From Flavobacterium resistens (lineage in GTDB: Bacteria; Bacteroidota; Bacteroidia; Flavobacteriales; Flavobacteriaceae), in assembly GCF_900182645.1 (NCBI RefSeq), contig NZ_FXTA01000004.1, positions 310,001-374,000 of the forward strand: 64,000 nucleotides of DNA, read 5' to 3'. Under the pieces are notes generated by a model. The model made no database searches. It saw only the letters and a program-made list of their open reading frames with translations, and had not been told where the DNA came from. The position numbers and the translations under genes were made by a program. Position 1 is the stretch's first letter, and every line of letters starts with the position of its first letter. This document shows positions 18,159 through 26,446 of this stretch, in pieces.

Positions 18159-18190
18159 CAAATTTAATATTTGGAAATTTCTTTTTGCAA
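18159..18190 (-). promoter_or_regulatory. predicted promoter of GH20 gene with TGCAAAA box
   Basis: On the minus strand TTG (18190-18188), a 21-bp spacer, then TAAATTTG (18166-18159). The palindromic box TTTTGCAAAA (18183-18192) overlaps the upstream element and ends 16 nt from the -7 element, exactly as at the susC promoter. Confidence 0.6.
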
Positions 18191-18274
18191 AAAATATGCA
18201 AAGCAATTTAGTGTATAAATGTCTTTAAAATAGCTTAGTTAACTTTTTTATTACATTGTGTTATAATTTGTTTC

Positions 18275-18287
18275 GCAATAATATTGC
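18275..18287. promoter_or_regulatory. candidate operator, inverted repeat GCAATAATATTGC
   Basis: GCAAT (18275-18279) and ATTGC (18283-18287) are separated by 3 nt and lie 10 bp before the -7 element of the DeoR-type regulator. The position suits autoregulation; there is no direct evidence of binding. Confidence 0.35.
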
Positions 18288-18297
18288 ATTATTTGTT

Positions 18298-18305
18298 TAC
18301 ATTTG
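18298..18305 (+). promoter_or_regulatory. predicted -7 element of deoR-type gene
   Basis: TACATTTG matches TAnnTTTG. It overlaps the TTG at 18303, an otherwise possible start, so translation should begin at ATG 18324. No well-spaced upstream TTG is seen. Confidence 0.5.
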
Positions 18306-18323
18306 TTTAAAAAATATATTGGC

Positions 18324-19100
18324 ATGAATAATGAAAATGAACTGATAAATTACACTAAGGAAGAACGAAAAAATCTTATTTTAAAAGAGATTAACCTGCA
18401 CACTCGTGTAAGTTTTGAAACACTTTCTGCCAAATTATTTGTTTCAGAAGATACTGTCAGACGTGATATTAATGAACTTGAATCAGACTCTTTATTGATT
18501 AAAGTGAAAGGTGGCGCGATGACAAAAGCGTACCATCATTCTTCCTCAAATCAGACTTATGCCGGCGAATCAAAACAGATTATTGCGCAAAAAACATTAG
18601 GACTTCTTCGTGACGGAATGGTTCTCCTAATTGGAGGTGGAACTACAATTAGAGAGTTTATTCGCTTAATTCCGAATGATTTAAATCTTACTATTTTTAC
18701 AGTTACTGTTTTATCAGCTGTTGAACTTCTAGATAAACCAAATGTCAAAATTATCATGATTGGCGGAAGTATTTCATCTTACAGCCAAATGTGCGTGAGC
18801 GGGGATGTCTATAATCAATTGGCTAATATTAAAGTCGATTTATTAATATTAGGAACTAATGCCTTAGATATTGAAGGCGGTTTCTCAGATTCTGACTGGG
18901 AAACAGTTCAGGTTAAAAAAGCCATGATTCAGGCTTCTGAAAAAACAGCAATTTTGACTATTTCTGAAAAATTAGACACCGTTTTAAAAATGAAAATTGC
19001 CAACTTATCTGAAGTTGATTATGTGGTTACCGAAGTTGATCCAAGTGACGAAAAATTAAAATCGTATAAGAAGGCAGTTCCAAGTTTAGTTTTTATCTAA
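18324..19100 (+). CDS. DeoR/GlpR-family transcriptional regulator
   Basis: A 258-residue regulator. The N-terminal winged helix-turn-helix (about residues 15-65) contains FETLSAKLFVSEDTVRRDIN, whose TVRRDI signature is typical of DeoR proteins. The C-terminal effector domain has the DeoR sugar-phosphate fold with 'LIGGGTTIREF' and a GTNALDIEGGFSDSDW segment, close to the family's 'G.....GlT..d..E' pattern. Family members are usually repressors released by a phosphorylated sugar; KDPG or a related intermediate would fit this locus. The gene is divergent from GH20 and its last 4 bp overlap the convergent M19 gene. Confidence 0.92.
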   Translation: MNNENELINYTKEERKNLILKEINLHTRVSFETLSAKLFVSEDTVRRDINELESDSLLIKVKGGAMTKAYHHSSSNQTYAGESKQIIAQKTLGLLRDGMVLLIGGGTTIREFIRLIPNDLNLTIFTVTVLSAVELLDKPNVKIIMIGGSISSYSQMCVSGDVYNQLANIKVDLLILGTNALDIEGGFSDSDWETVQVKKAMIQASEKTAILTISEKLDTVLKMKIANLSEVDYVVTEVDPSDEKLKSYKKAVPSLVFI

Positions 19101-20167
19101 TCCCAATTTTTCATTAAAAAATTAATCCAGTTCTGGTGAAAGATTTTATCTAAATCTTCATCAGAATAGCCGTTGTTTTTAAATATCGGAACGAGTTTCT
19201 GTAAATCGGCAATCGTGTTTAAATCATAAGGCGACTGTTCGGTACCAAAAGCGCCGTCAAGATCAGAACCAATTCCGATATGATCTGCATTTCCTGCCAA
19301 TTGACAAATGTGATCCATATGTTTAAAAACGGTTTCTAGATTGCAATTTGTTCCTTTTGGAGTAGAAATGCCTCTTTCCCAATTTGGAACTAACATCCAG
19401 GCGTCTAAAGCACCACCAATAACAGCTCCTCTTGAAATTAATGCTTTGATCATTTCGTCGCTGTATTGACGATTGTGGTCAACCAAACTTCTGCAATTGT
19501 TATGACTTGCCCAAACTGGCCCATTATAATGATCTAATGCCTGCCAAAAAGCATCATCGCATAAATGTGTTGCATCTAAAATGATATTCAAACGCTCCAT
19601 TTCTTTTAATAAATCAATACCGTTTTGATTCATTTTTCCCGTCGCATCAGTTCCGTTTGCGTATCGTCCAGGACCATAATGCGCGGGACCGATGGCACGT
19701 AATCCGTAATTGTAAGCTTTCTCTAAATAGGAAATATCAATAATTGAATCGGCGCCTTCTAAACTAAGGATATAGCCAATTGGTTTTTTATCATTTGGAG
19801 TTCCGTCATTCCACAAATCAATTTGTTTCTGAAGCGATTTTTTATCTGTAATCTGTGTCATTTCTCCAGCTTCTTCCATGGCTTTGTACCATGTGATTTG
19901 CCCTTGAGTTTGTGCCCAGGCTTGCTCAGGAGAATTCCACCCCGGAATAATGCTGTCTGGTTTTACAAATCGTGCAATTTGAGTCGCCACAACAATCCCG
20001 ATATTACCGCGTCGCAAATCAGGAAAAGAAACCGTCGCACGTTCACGGTCTGGTTTGTCTGTCATTCCTTTTTCTAAATGACGTAAAGTTGCAACATCAT
20101 TTCGTAAATCTCTATTCCATTCCATCGCATTCATGCTCAGGTCTAAATGGGCGTCTAGTATAAACAT
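19097..20167 (-). CDS. M19 family metallopeptidase (membrane dipeptidase / amidohydrolase)
   Basis: A 356-residue binuclear zinc hydrolase of the renal-dipeptidase family. The metal and catalytic ligands are present: His7-x-Asp9, Glu137 (LSLEGADS), His201 (DATHLCDDAFW), His222 (WASHNN) and Asp302 (GIGSDLDG). There is no signal peptide, so it is cytoplasmic. Characterised relatives cleave dipeptides, often with a C-terminal D-residue, and some act on other amides. It is the last gene of the susC operon, 18 bp after the PLP enzyme. In this context it may remove an acyl or aminoacyl group from the imported compound before the PLP enzyme acts; that role is inference. Confidence 0.9.
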   Translation of the reverse strand: MFILDAHLDLSMNAMEWNRDLRNDVATLRHLEKGMTDKPDRERATVSFPDLRRGNIGIVVATQIARFVKPDSIIPGWNSPEQAWAQTQGQITWYKAMEEAGEMTQITDKKSLQKQIDLWNDGTPNDKKPIGYILSLEGADSIIDISYLEKAYNYGLRAIGPAHYGPGRYANGTDATGKMNQNGIDLLKEMERLNIILDATHLCDDAFWQALDHYNGPVWASHNNCRSLVDHNRQYSDEMIKALISRGAVIGGALDAWMLVPNWERGISTPKGTNCNLETVFKHMDHICQLAGNADHIGIGSDLDGAFGTEQSPYDLNTIADLQKLVPIFKNNGYSDEDLDKIFHQNWINFLMKNWD

Positions 20168-20185
20168 ATTCGTTTGAACTTAATT

Positions 20186-21301
20186 TTATATATTAATTTT
20201 TCTGCTTCGGGCGGCAACTTTCCATTCATCACAAATTTCATGTGCCGAATTCACGACTTGAACCGAATCATAAAGTGCGCAAGTTGGGCAAACATGATAC
20301 GGAATTGCGTAAATAATATCTCCGATAGCATACTGATTTTGTCCTTTATTTTCAATGATTAAATGCTCTTCTGAGTGAGCAGTCGGAATCAGATTTTCAT
20401 CATTCAAAATGACCAAACGTTTATCAATTGGATTTTCTGAAGAAACGGCTTTGTAGCCAATATCGATACAAAAAGTTGATTTTGTTGGTTTTGAAATAAT
20501 CGTTCCAACTATGACAAATGCTGGTTCAAATTTTTGTTCCGGAAGATGAATCTGATAATTGGAATCCCAGAAAACAAAAGTTCCCGGACTGCATTCTACA
20601 TTTTTTTCTGAAGCGTAAAATGGGAACGTATTCGATCCACCAGCGACAATCTTTAATTGATAATCTAGTTTTTCCTGAATCGTTTTTAATTTTTCGCTGA
20701 TGCTGAAAAAAGAATTTGAAGCAACTGAAATTCGGTGTTCCAAAGTTCCTTTTAAATGGCCGTCATAAATATGAATTCCGGAAAAATGAATGTTTTTTAG
20801 TTTCAGAATTTCTTCTACTAAAGCAGTCCAATTTTCAGAAATTGAAATTCCGGTTCTGTTCATTCCGGTATTTAAATCCAAATAAACGGTTAGCGATAAA
20901 TTATTTTTTTGAGCAATTTCATTTAAGGCTTTCGCCGAATCTAAATTATCGGCAATGGTTGAAAAAGCGCTTTTTGGATATTTCTGAATAAGAGAAATCC
21001 ATCTTTCTTTTTTATTTCCAACAGGCTGATAGGCGAGAAGAATATCTGAAATCTCATGAATGGCCGCAAGTTCAGCCTCCGCAATTGTGGCGCATTTTAT
21101 TTTATTGATTCCGTATGTCTTGAATAAATCCAGAATTTCGCCAATTTTATGCGTTTTGATATGAGGTCTCAAATTTTGAACTTCACCATTTACAGCTTCA
21201 ATCAGACGCTCGATATTTTGCTGCATACGATTTTCATAAACAGCAATAAACGGAGTGTCAACACGGATTTCGGAATTTATTTTCCACCAATTTTCTTGCA
21301 T
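20186..21301 (-). CDS. D-threonine aldolase-fold PLP enzyme, candidate D-glucosaminate dehydratase
   Basis: A 371-residue fold-type III PLP enzyme. The N-terminal alanine-racemase barrel carries the Schiff-base Lys49 in RPHIKTHK. The C-terminal D-serine-dehydratase-like domain has the metal pair His336 and Cys338 in IPYHVCPTC. This family includes D-threonine aldolase, D-serine dehydratase and, from published work as I recall it, the D-glucosaminate dehydratase of Pseudomonas fluorescens. It sits 3 bp after a KDPG-type aldolase gene and within an operon holding a KDG-type kinase and RidA, which favours a product that is a 2-keto-3-deoxy acid. D-threonine or D-serine lysis is the alternative. 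Confidence 0.88.
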   Translation of the reverse strand: MQENWWKINSEIRVDTPFIAVYENRMQQNIERLIEAVNGEVQNLRPHIKTHKIGEILDLFKTYGINKIKCATIAEAELAAIHEISDILLAYQPVGNKKERWISLIQKYPKSAFSTIADNLDSAKALNEIAQKNNLSLTVYLDLNTGMNRTGISISENWTALVEEILKLKNIHFSGIHIYDGHLKGTLEHRISVASNSFFSISEKLKTIQEKLDYQLKIVAGGSNTFPFYASEKNVECSPGTFVFWDSNYQIHLPEQKFEPAFVIVGTIISKPTKSTFCIDIGYKAVSSENPIDKRLVILNDENLIPTAHSEEHLIIENKGQNQYAIGDIIYAIPYHVCPTCALYDSVQVVNSAHEICDEWKVAARSRKINI

Positions 21302-21304
21302 AAC

Positions 21305-21952
21305 TTAGTTTCTGGTTTTTTCTACAACTTCAATTAAATCCTGAAAAGCTTTCAGCGACTGCTCATAATTTAAATTTAAAAGCATTTCTTTCGAAAACAA
21401 ATTAGAACCAATTCCCACGCAAACAACACCAGATTTGAACCAAGATTTTAAATTGCTTTCTTCTAAAGTTACGCCTCCGGTTGGCATTATTTTCAAATTC
21501 GGAAATGGAGCTCTGATTGCTTTTACGTATCCAGGTCCGCCAATTTTATCAGCAGGAAAAAGTTTTACAACTTCAGCTCCTAATTTATTGGCATGAAGCA
21601 CTTCGTTTAAAGTAGCAGCGCCGGGAATCCAGTAAATATTGTTTTTAAAACAGTAATTTCCAATTTCAGAATCAGTATGCGGACAAACAATGCAGTCTGC
21701 TCCTAGGTTTATGAATGTTTCGGCATCTTCAACACTTAAAATAGATCCAACGGCCAGTTTAACATCTAAATTGTTTGCCTTTTTAAACTCGATCATTTGA
21801 CTGAAAACTTCTTTTGCATCATCTGCCCGCGCGGCAAATTCAATAATTTTTATGCCTGAATCAGCTGCGGATTGCAAAACAATTTTAGCTGTTTCAATGT
21901 TGATTTGTGTTACTAGCGGAAGCACGCCTTGAGCTTTTAAAATGCTGTACAT
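21305..21952 (-). CDS. eda: 2-keto-3-deoxy-6-phosphogluconate aldolase family
   Basis: A 215-residue class I aldolase of the KDPG/KHG family that cleaves KDPG to pyruvate and glyceraldehyde 3-phosphate. The Schiff-base Lys130 is in VVKLFPADKIGG and the catalytic Glu38 in IIEFAAR. The phosphate-binding PTGGV and 'VGIGSNLF' segments are present. It lies 15 bp after the kinase gene and 3 bp before the PLP enzyme. Dual 4-hydroxy-2-oxoglutarate activity is common in the family. Confidence 0.92.
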   Translation of the reverse strand: MYSILKAQGVLPLVTQINIETAKIVLQSAADSGIKIIEFAARADDAKEVFSQMIEFKKANNLDVKLAVGSILSVEDAETFINLGADCIVCPHTDSEIGNYCFKNNIYWIPGAATLNEVLHANKLGAEVVKLFPADKIGGPGYVKAIRAPFPNLKIMPTGGVTLEESNLKSWFKSGVVCVGIGSNLFSKEMLLNLNYEQSLKAFQDLIEVVEKTRN

Positions 21953-21967
21953 ATTTGGGGTAATTTA

Positions 21968-22999
21968 TTATCGGTTAATTCTGTTGCTTGAGCCGTTTTC
22001 CATAAAATGATTTATTTCGGCAAGACTGGTTATGGCAAAATCGCCATGTATGCTTTGTTTGATTACACCACAGGCCGTTGCCCATTCAATGCATTCCTGA
22101 CCCGATAATTTATTGGATAAACCATAAAGCAAACCGGCATTAAAAGCATCGCCAGAACCAATTTGGTCTGTTACAATGTGTATTTTATGTTCTTTGGTTT
22201 CGTAAAAATTGCCTTCATGCATCAGTAAACCTTTGTATAAATGTGCCGGTCCATCTGATTTTCTAAAGCTCATTGCGAGTGTTTGTAGAAAAGGCATTTC
22301 TTTTTTTAGTAATTCAAAAGTTTTTTGAAAACGATTTGCATCTGATTCTTTTTTGTCGGTTTTTATTCCGAAGTAAATTTCGATGGCGTCCAAATCAGCT
22401 ACAGTGATTGTGCTGTACTGAAGTAAATCGGGCATGATTTCAGAAGGTTTTTTTCCGTATTGCCATAATTTGGAACGATAATTAAAATCAGATGAAATTG
22501 GTGATCCTTTTTTGTGCGCTGCCAAAATTGCTTCTTTGCAGACAATTCCCGCTTCATAAGAAACACCTGGACTGATTCCCGACCAGTGAAAATGCGTTAC
22601 ATCTTTTAAAACTTCTTCCCAATCAATCTGATTTTTTTGAATTGTAGCAAAAGATGAATTGCTTCTGTCGTAAATAACCTGTGATTGTCGGATCTGATTT
22701 CCTGATTCAACAAAATATAAGCCCAGACGTTCTCCGCCATAAACACATTTTGAAGTGTTGACTTTGTGTTTTTGAAGTTCGTTTATTGCTAATTGAGCCA
22801 AATCATTTTGAGGCAATCTTGTAATATAATCAGTTTGGATTCCGAGTTGGGAAAGTAAAACACAAACATTTGCTTCGGCGCCTCCAACATGTATTTTTAT
22901 TTCATTGGCCTGCGTAAACCGGTTTCCATCGGCAACACTCATTCGGAGTAATAATTCTCCAAATGTTGCTATTCTTGTTTGTGAGGTAATTGTATTCAT
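21968..22999 (-). CDS. kdgK: PfkB-family sugar kinase, 2-keto-3-deoxygluconate kinase type
   Basis: A 343-residue ribokinase-fold kinase. The N-terminal 'IATFGELLLRMSV' and HVGGAEANV (substrate lid and GG motif) and the C-terminal DQIGSGDAFNAG with catalytic Asp284 are typical of KDG kinases. Product KDPG is the substrate of the next gene's aldolase. A GTG at 23020 in frame lies inside an inverted repeat, so the ATG at 22999 is the better start. The gene follows ridA after about 100 bp, the only wide gap in the operon. Confidence 0.9.
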   Translation of the reverse strand: MNTITSQTRIATFGELLLRMSVADGNRFTQANEIKIHVGGAEANVCVLLSQLGIQTDYITRLPQNDLAQLAINELQKHKVNTSKCVYGGERLGLYFVESGNQIRQSQVIYDRSNSSFATIQKNQIDWEEVLKDVTHFHWSGISPGVSYEAGIVCKEAILAAHKKGSPISSDFNYRSKLWQYGKKPSEIMPDLLQYSTITVADLDAIEIYFGIKTDKKESDANRFQKTFELLKKEMPFLQTLAMSFRKSDGPAHLYKGLLMHEGNFYETKEHKIHIVTDQIGSGDAFNAGLLYGLSNKLSGQECIEWATACGVIKQSIHGDFAITSLAEINHFMENGSSNRINR

Positions 23000-23015
23000 T
23001 GTTGTTATTTTTTTT

Positions 23016-23086
23016 GCCACAGACTTTGGATTAAATTATTTTCCTTAACCAATTCAGATTGCTCTTTAATCTTTATCGTCTGTGGC
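23016..23086. repeat. inverted repeat, GCCACAGA family
   Basis: GCCACAGAC (23016-23024) and GTCTGTGGC (23078-23086) form a 9-bp stem around 53 nt. It fills the ridA-kdgK spacer inside the operon and could modulate relative expression. Related arms occur at 48810-48842 and near 5205. Confidence 0.7.
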
Positions 23087-23099
23087 ACAAATTCTTTAT

Positions 23100-23567
23100 T
23101 TAAAATAATTCGAAGACGGCTTCAACTTCGACAGGAATATTGTCTGGTAAAGAACCCATTCCAACGGCACTTCGTACTCCAATTCCGTTTTCTTGTCCCC
23201 AAACTTCAGCAAATAATTCACTGCAGCCGTTTATTACGTACGGATGTCTTAAAAATTCGCCATTGCAATTCACCATTCCAAGTACTTTGATAACTCTTTT
23301 TACTTTATTCAAGCTTCCAAAATTGGTTACTATCGTAGAAAGCATCGTTAATCCGACTTGTCTTGCTGCCAGTTTTCCTTCTTCAATATCCATATCATCA
23401 CCAATTCTGCCAATGATTAAGGATTTGTCATCACGAACCGGACCGTGACCAGACAGGTATAAATATTTACCATCAACTAAATATGGTTTGTAGATGCCAA
23501 GAGGTTGAGGCGCTGGTGGTAAAGACAAACCAAGGGTTTCAAATTTTTCTTGAGGCAATAAATTCAT
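23100..23567 (-). CDS. RidA (YjgF) family protein
   Basis: A 155-residue trimeric deaminase-fold protein. RidA proteins hydrolyse reactive enamine or imine intermediates released by PLP dehydratases, giving the keto acid and ammonia. The conserved Arg occurs in GIGVRSAVGMGSLP, the Gly-rich 'YLSGHGPV' loop forms the pocket, and the terminal VEVEAVFEL is standard. It is 4 bp after the permease gene. Its place beside a PLP beta-elimination candidate fits directly: elimination from D-glucosaminate first gives an enamine. Confidence 0.92.
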   Translation of the reverse strand: MNLLPQEKFETLGLSLPPAPQPLGIYKPYLVDGKYLYLSGHGPVRDDKSLIIGRIGDDMDIEEGKLAARQVGLTMLSTIVTNFGSLNKVKRVIKVLGMVNCNGEFLRHPYVINGCSELFAEVWGQENGIGVRSAVGMGSLPDNIPVEVEAVFELF

Positions 23568-23571
23568 GATA

Positions 23572-24891
23572 TTAATGTATTATAGAGTTTAAAATAAAAA
23601 CGAAAATGATTCCTAAAATTGATACTAAAGATTCCATTACGGTCCAGGATTTAAAAGTATCTTTTAGGCTGATATTAAAATATTCTTTGAACATCCAAAA
23701 ACCCGGATCATTTACATGTGAACACATTAGGCTTCCGGCTCCAACTGCTAATACTAATAAGTTGGGGTCCAGTCCATTCACTTGTAACAAAGGTAATAAA
23801 ACACTCGCAGTCATTAATCCGGCTGCAGTGGCTGAACCAACGCAAATGCGAATGATTGCTGCCATTAACCAAGCGAGTAAATAAGGATGAATATTGGTTT
23901 GAGTTAAAGTTGTAACGATTGTTTCGTTTACACCGCTTACAATCATAACTTCTTTTAAGCTTCCTGCTCCGCCTACGATTAAAACAATCAGCGCAACATC
24001 TTTTATCGCGATTGCATAATCATCCATTACAGAAGCCAGACTTCTGTTCATTCTTATACCTAATGTATAGGTGCAAAGAAGAAGGGAAATCAGCATAATT
24101 ATACTGGGGTCTCCAATTGTTTTGCAAAGATTGTTTACGGATTCATTTGTTGTAATTAATGGCAGTAAAGAAGTAATCGTCAAACCAAAAACAGGAAATA
24201 AAGCCGAAAATAAACTGATCGAAAAACTTGGTAATTTGCCTTCGTTAGCGACTTCTTCGATATTTATTATTTCATGATCTGATTCGGTTTTGATGTTTTT
24301 CAATAAATTGGAAAATAATAAACCGGCAATAAAAATAGTAGGAACAGCAATGATGATTCCGTAAACTAAAACAAGACCAATATCAGCTTTTAAAATACTG
24401 CTCAACGCCATTGGGGAAGGATGTGGAGGCAAAAAACCATGTGCTACTGAAAGCGACGCCAGCATTGGGATTCCGAGATATACTTTTGAAAGTTTAAATT
24501 GGTGGGCTACTGAAAAGATTAAGGGAACTAACAAAACAAAACCAACACTATAAAATAGAGGTATCCCAACAATAAATCCGGTAATCATTAATCCTAGGCG
24601 AACGTGTTTTTTACCTGTCCATCCCATAACTGTTTTTGCAATGACATTTGCCGCGCCAGATGAAACGGCAAGTTTGCCAATACAGGTTCCAAAAACGATA
24701 ATTAATGTGATCGAACCCAACATTTCGCCCAAACCTTTTTGAACCGTTTGTGACAAAGTGTTTATTGGCAGACCTAGAAATAGGCCTGCTAGCAAAGCTG
24801 TAATGATAAAGGCAATAAACGGATTGATTTTAAACCAAGCGATTTGAAGGATTAAAAATGCAATACATGCCGTAAGAATTATAATGCTCAT
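23572..24891 (-). CDS. gluconate:H+ symporter family permease (GntP)
   Basis: A 439-residue inner-membrane permease with about 12 hydrophobic helices. The GntP signature 'HGFLPPHPSPMALSSIL' (residues about 153-169) is clear, as is the 'CVGSATAAGLMTAS' segment near the C terminus. Characterised members carry gluconate, idonate, fructuronate or D-serine. In this operon it would bring an aldonic acid or amino-aldonic acid from the periplasm to the cytoplasm. It lies 14 bp after susD. Confidence 0.93.
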   Translation of the reverse strand: MSIIILTACIAFLILQIAWFKINPFIAFIITALLAGLFLGLPINTLSQTVQKGLGEMLGSITLIIVFGTCIGKLAVSSGAANVIAKTVMGWTGKKHVRLGLMITGFIVGIPLFYSVGFVLLVPLIFSVAHQFKLSKVYLGIPMLASLSVAHGFLPPHPSPMALSSILKADIGLVLVYGIIIAVPTIFIAGLLFSNLLKNIKTESDHEIINIEEVANEGKLPSFSISLFSALFPVFGLTITSLLPLITTNESVNNLCKTIGDPSIIMLISLLLCTYTLGIRMNRSLASVMDDYAIAIKDVALIVLIVGGAGSLKEVMIVSGVNETIVTTLTQTNIHPYLLAWLMAAIIRICVGSATAAGLMTASVLLPLLQVNGLDPNLLVLAVGAGSLMCSHVNDPGFWMFKEYFNISLKDTFKSWTVMESLVSILGIIFVFILNSIIH

Positions 24892-24905
24892 TATCTATTT
24901 TTTTA

Positions 24906-26435
24906 TTATTTATCCCACCAGATTTTTGTTGTGAAATTGTCTTCGCCCTGGCGCTTAACTGCTTCTGCTAAGTTAGTTGAATTCACAGAATATTCACTAG
25001 TTGGATATTTGAATCGTCTTGGAATTGTGCCATTTGTGACATTTCCAGGGAAATTTACCGGAACTAAAACCGGATATCCAGTTCGTCTCCAGTTAGAATA
25101 AACCTCTTGTTCATCTACAAAAAGTGCGATGTAAATTTGAGTATGAATTTGATTCATTTTTGCTTCAAAAGAACCTGCAGTATTGAATGGATTTAATGTT
25201 AAATAAGGTGTTGCATCGGTTATTGCATAAGTCGGCCCGTAAATTGCCATGTTTAAGAAAGAAGCTTTTACACCTTTTTCATATAAATCTTTATCGGTTT
25301 CATTAGTGTACCAACCTCTTGCAGCAGCTTCGGCCAATAGCAAATTAGTTTCGGCATTGCTTATAACCATAAGTGGCGCATCATATTTGAAAACCGTACT
25401 TTGATTTGGTTCAGAATAAGTTCCTTGTTCGGCTGGTGTTGGAGCAGTTTTAGTTCCGTTAGGAAAACCTTTTTGAACTGCAATTGCAGTATTTTGAGTA
25501 GTTCCTTGCCAAACACCTGAATAAACACTAATTCTAGGATCAGCAGTTGATTTCAATAAATCGATAAATGTTTTACCTAATTTTCCGCCTTCGACATTTT
25601 TCTGTCCGTATGATCCTGCTGTAAAATCTTGTCTTCTTGAATCAAATCCAACAGGGTTTCTGTTAATATCATTTGGTCCGTCAGTATAGCGCATTACAGC
25701 GTTATCAGTTCCATTTATGATTACACCTCCAGCGATAGCTTTGGTTACCCAAGTTTTTGCCAATGCAGGGTCAACTTTAGTCAATCTCATTCCTAAACGA
25801 AGCATTAAAGAATAAGAGAATTTTTTCCATTTTGCTACATCTCCATCATATAAAAAATCTGCTTTTCCAAAACTTGTTTTTGATGCATCCAAAGCCGTTG
25901 CAGCTTCATCAAGTTCTTTCAGCAAATCTTTATAAATTGATTCCTGAGAATCATATTTAGGAAGAAAAATAGATGAAGTGTTTGCTTTTGCAGCCTGAGA
26001 ATAAGGAATATCTCCATACAAATCCGTAATTCTGTGATACAAATAAGCTCTCCAGATTCTGGCGATATTAAGTTTGTTGCTGTCAGTTGGATTACCTTTT
26101 ACAGCATCGATAACAATTTCAGTTTCATTTATTCCAGTTGGATATGCCTGATTGAAATAAGCAGAGTAATAAACTTCATTACTAAGATATTTATCTCCAG
26201 CTCCCGAAGCTTCTTTATAAGTTGCATAATGCTGCAACATACCGCCACATTCCAAAATATTGGTTGCAAAATAATTGTTGTTTAAGCCATCCAATTGCGC
26301 TTTGCTGAAAATATAATTCGGATTCGGTTTTTCAACAACATTCGGATTCGTATTGATTTCTTCAAAATCTTTGGAACAAGAAGTCATACCTCCTAAAAGT
26401 ATTCCTGTTATGTATAATAGAGTTAATTTTTTCAT
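24906..26435 (-). CDS. susD: SusD/RagB-like surface lipoprotein
   Basis: A 509-residue lipoprotein of the SusD-like (RagB/SusD_2) group. The lipobox is LLGGMTSC (Cys20). The TPR-like alpha-helical body follows, with 'RIWRAYLYHRITDLYGDIPYS' split across residues 125-145, a family hallmark. The C terminus shows the NLLLAEAAARGW segment. It binds substrate at the cell surface and closes the SusC channel. It is 11 bp after susC in the same transcript. Confidence 0.93.
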   Translation of the reverse strand: MKKLTLLYITGILLGGMTSCSKDFEEINTNPNVVEKPNPNYIFSKAQLDGLNNNYFATNILECGGMLQHYATYKEASGAGDKYLSNEVYYSAYFNQAYPTGINETEIVIDAVKGNPTDSNKLNIARIWRAYLYHRITDLYGDIPYSQAAKANTSSIFLPKYDSQESIYKDLLKELDEAATALDASKTSFGKADFLYDGDVAKWKKFSYSLMLRLGMRLTKVDPALAKTWVTKAIAGGVIINGTDNAVMRYTDGPNDINRNPVGFDSRRQDFTAGSYGQKNVEGGKLGKTFIDLLKSTADPRISVYSGVWQGTTQNTAIAVQKGFPNGTKTAPTPAEQGTYSEPNQSTVFKYDAPLMVISNAETNLLLAEAAARGWYTNETDKDLYEKGVKASFLNMAIYGPTYAITDATPYLTLNPFNTAGSFEAKMNQIHTQIYIALFVDEQEVYSNWRRTGYPVLVPVNFPGNVTNGTIPRRFKYPTSEYSVNSTNLAEAVKRQGEDNFTTKIWWDK

Positions 26436-26446
26436 TTCTCTTTAAT

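Noticed and set aside
20186..21301. Naming the PLP enzyme simply D-threonine aldolase
   Set aside because: The fold fits, but the operon with RidA, a KDG-type kinase and a KDPG-type aldolase points to a different product. I left the name open.
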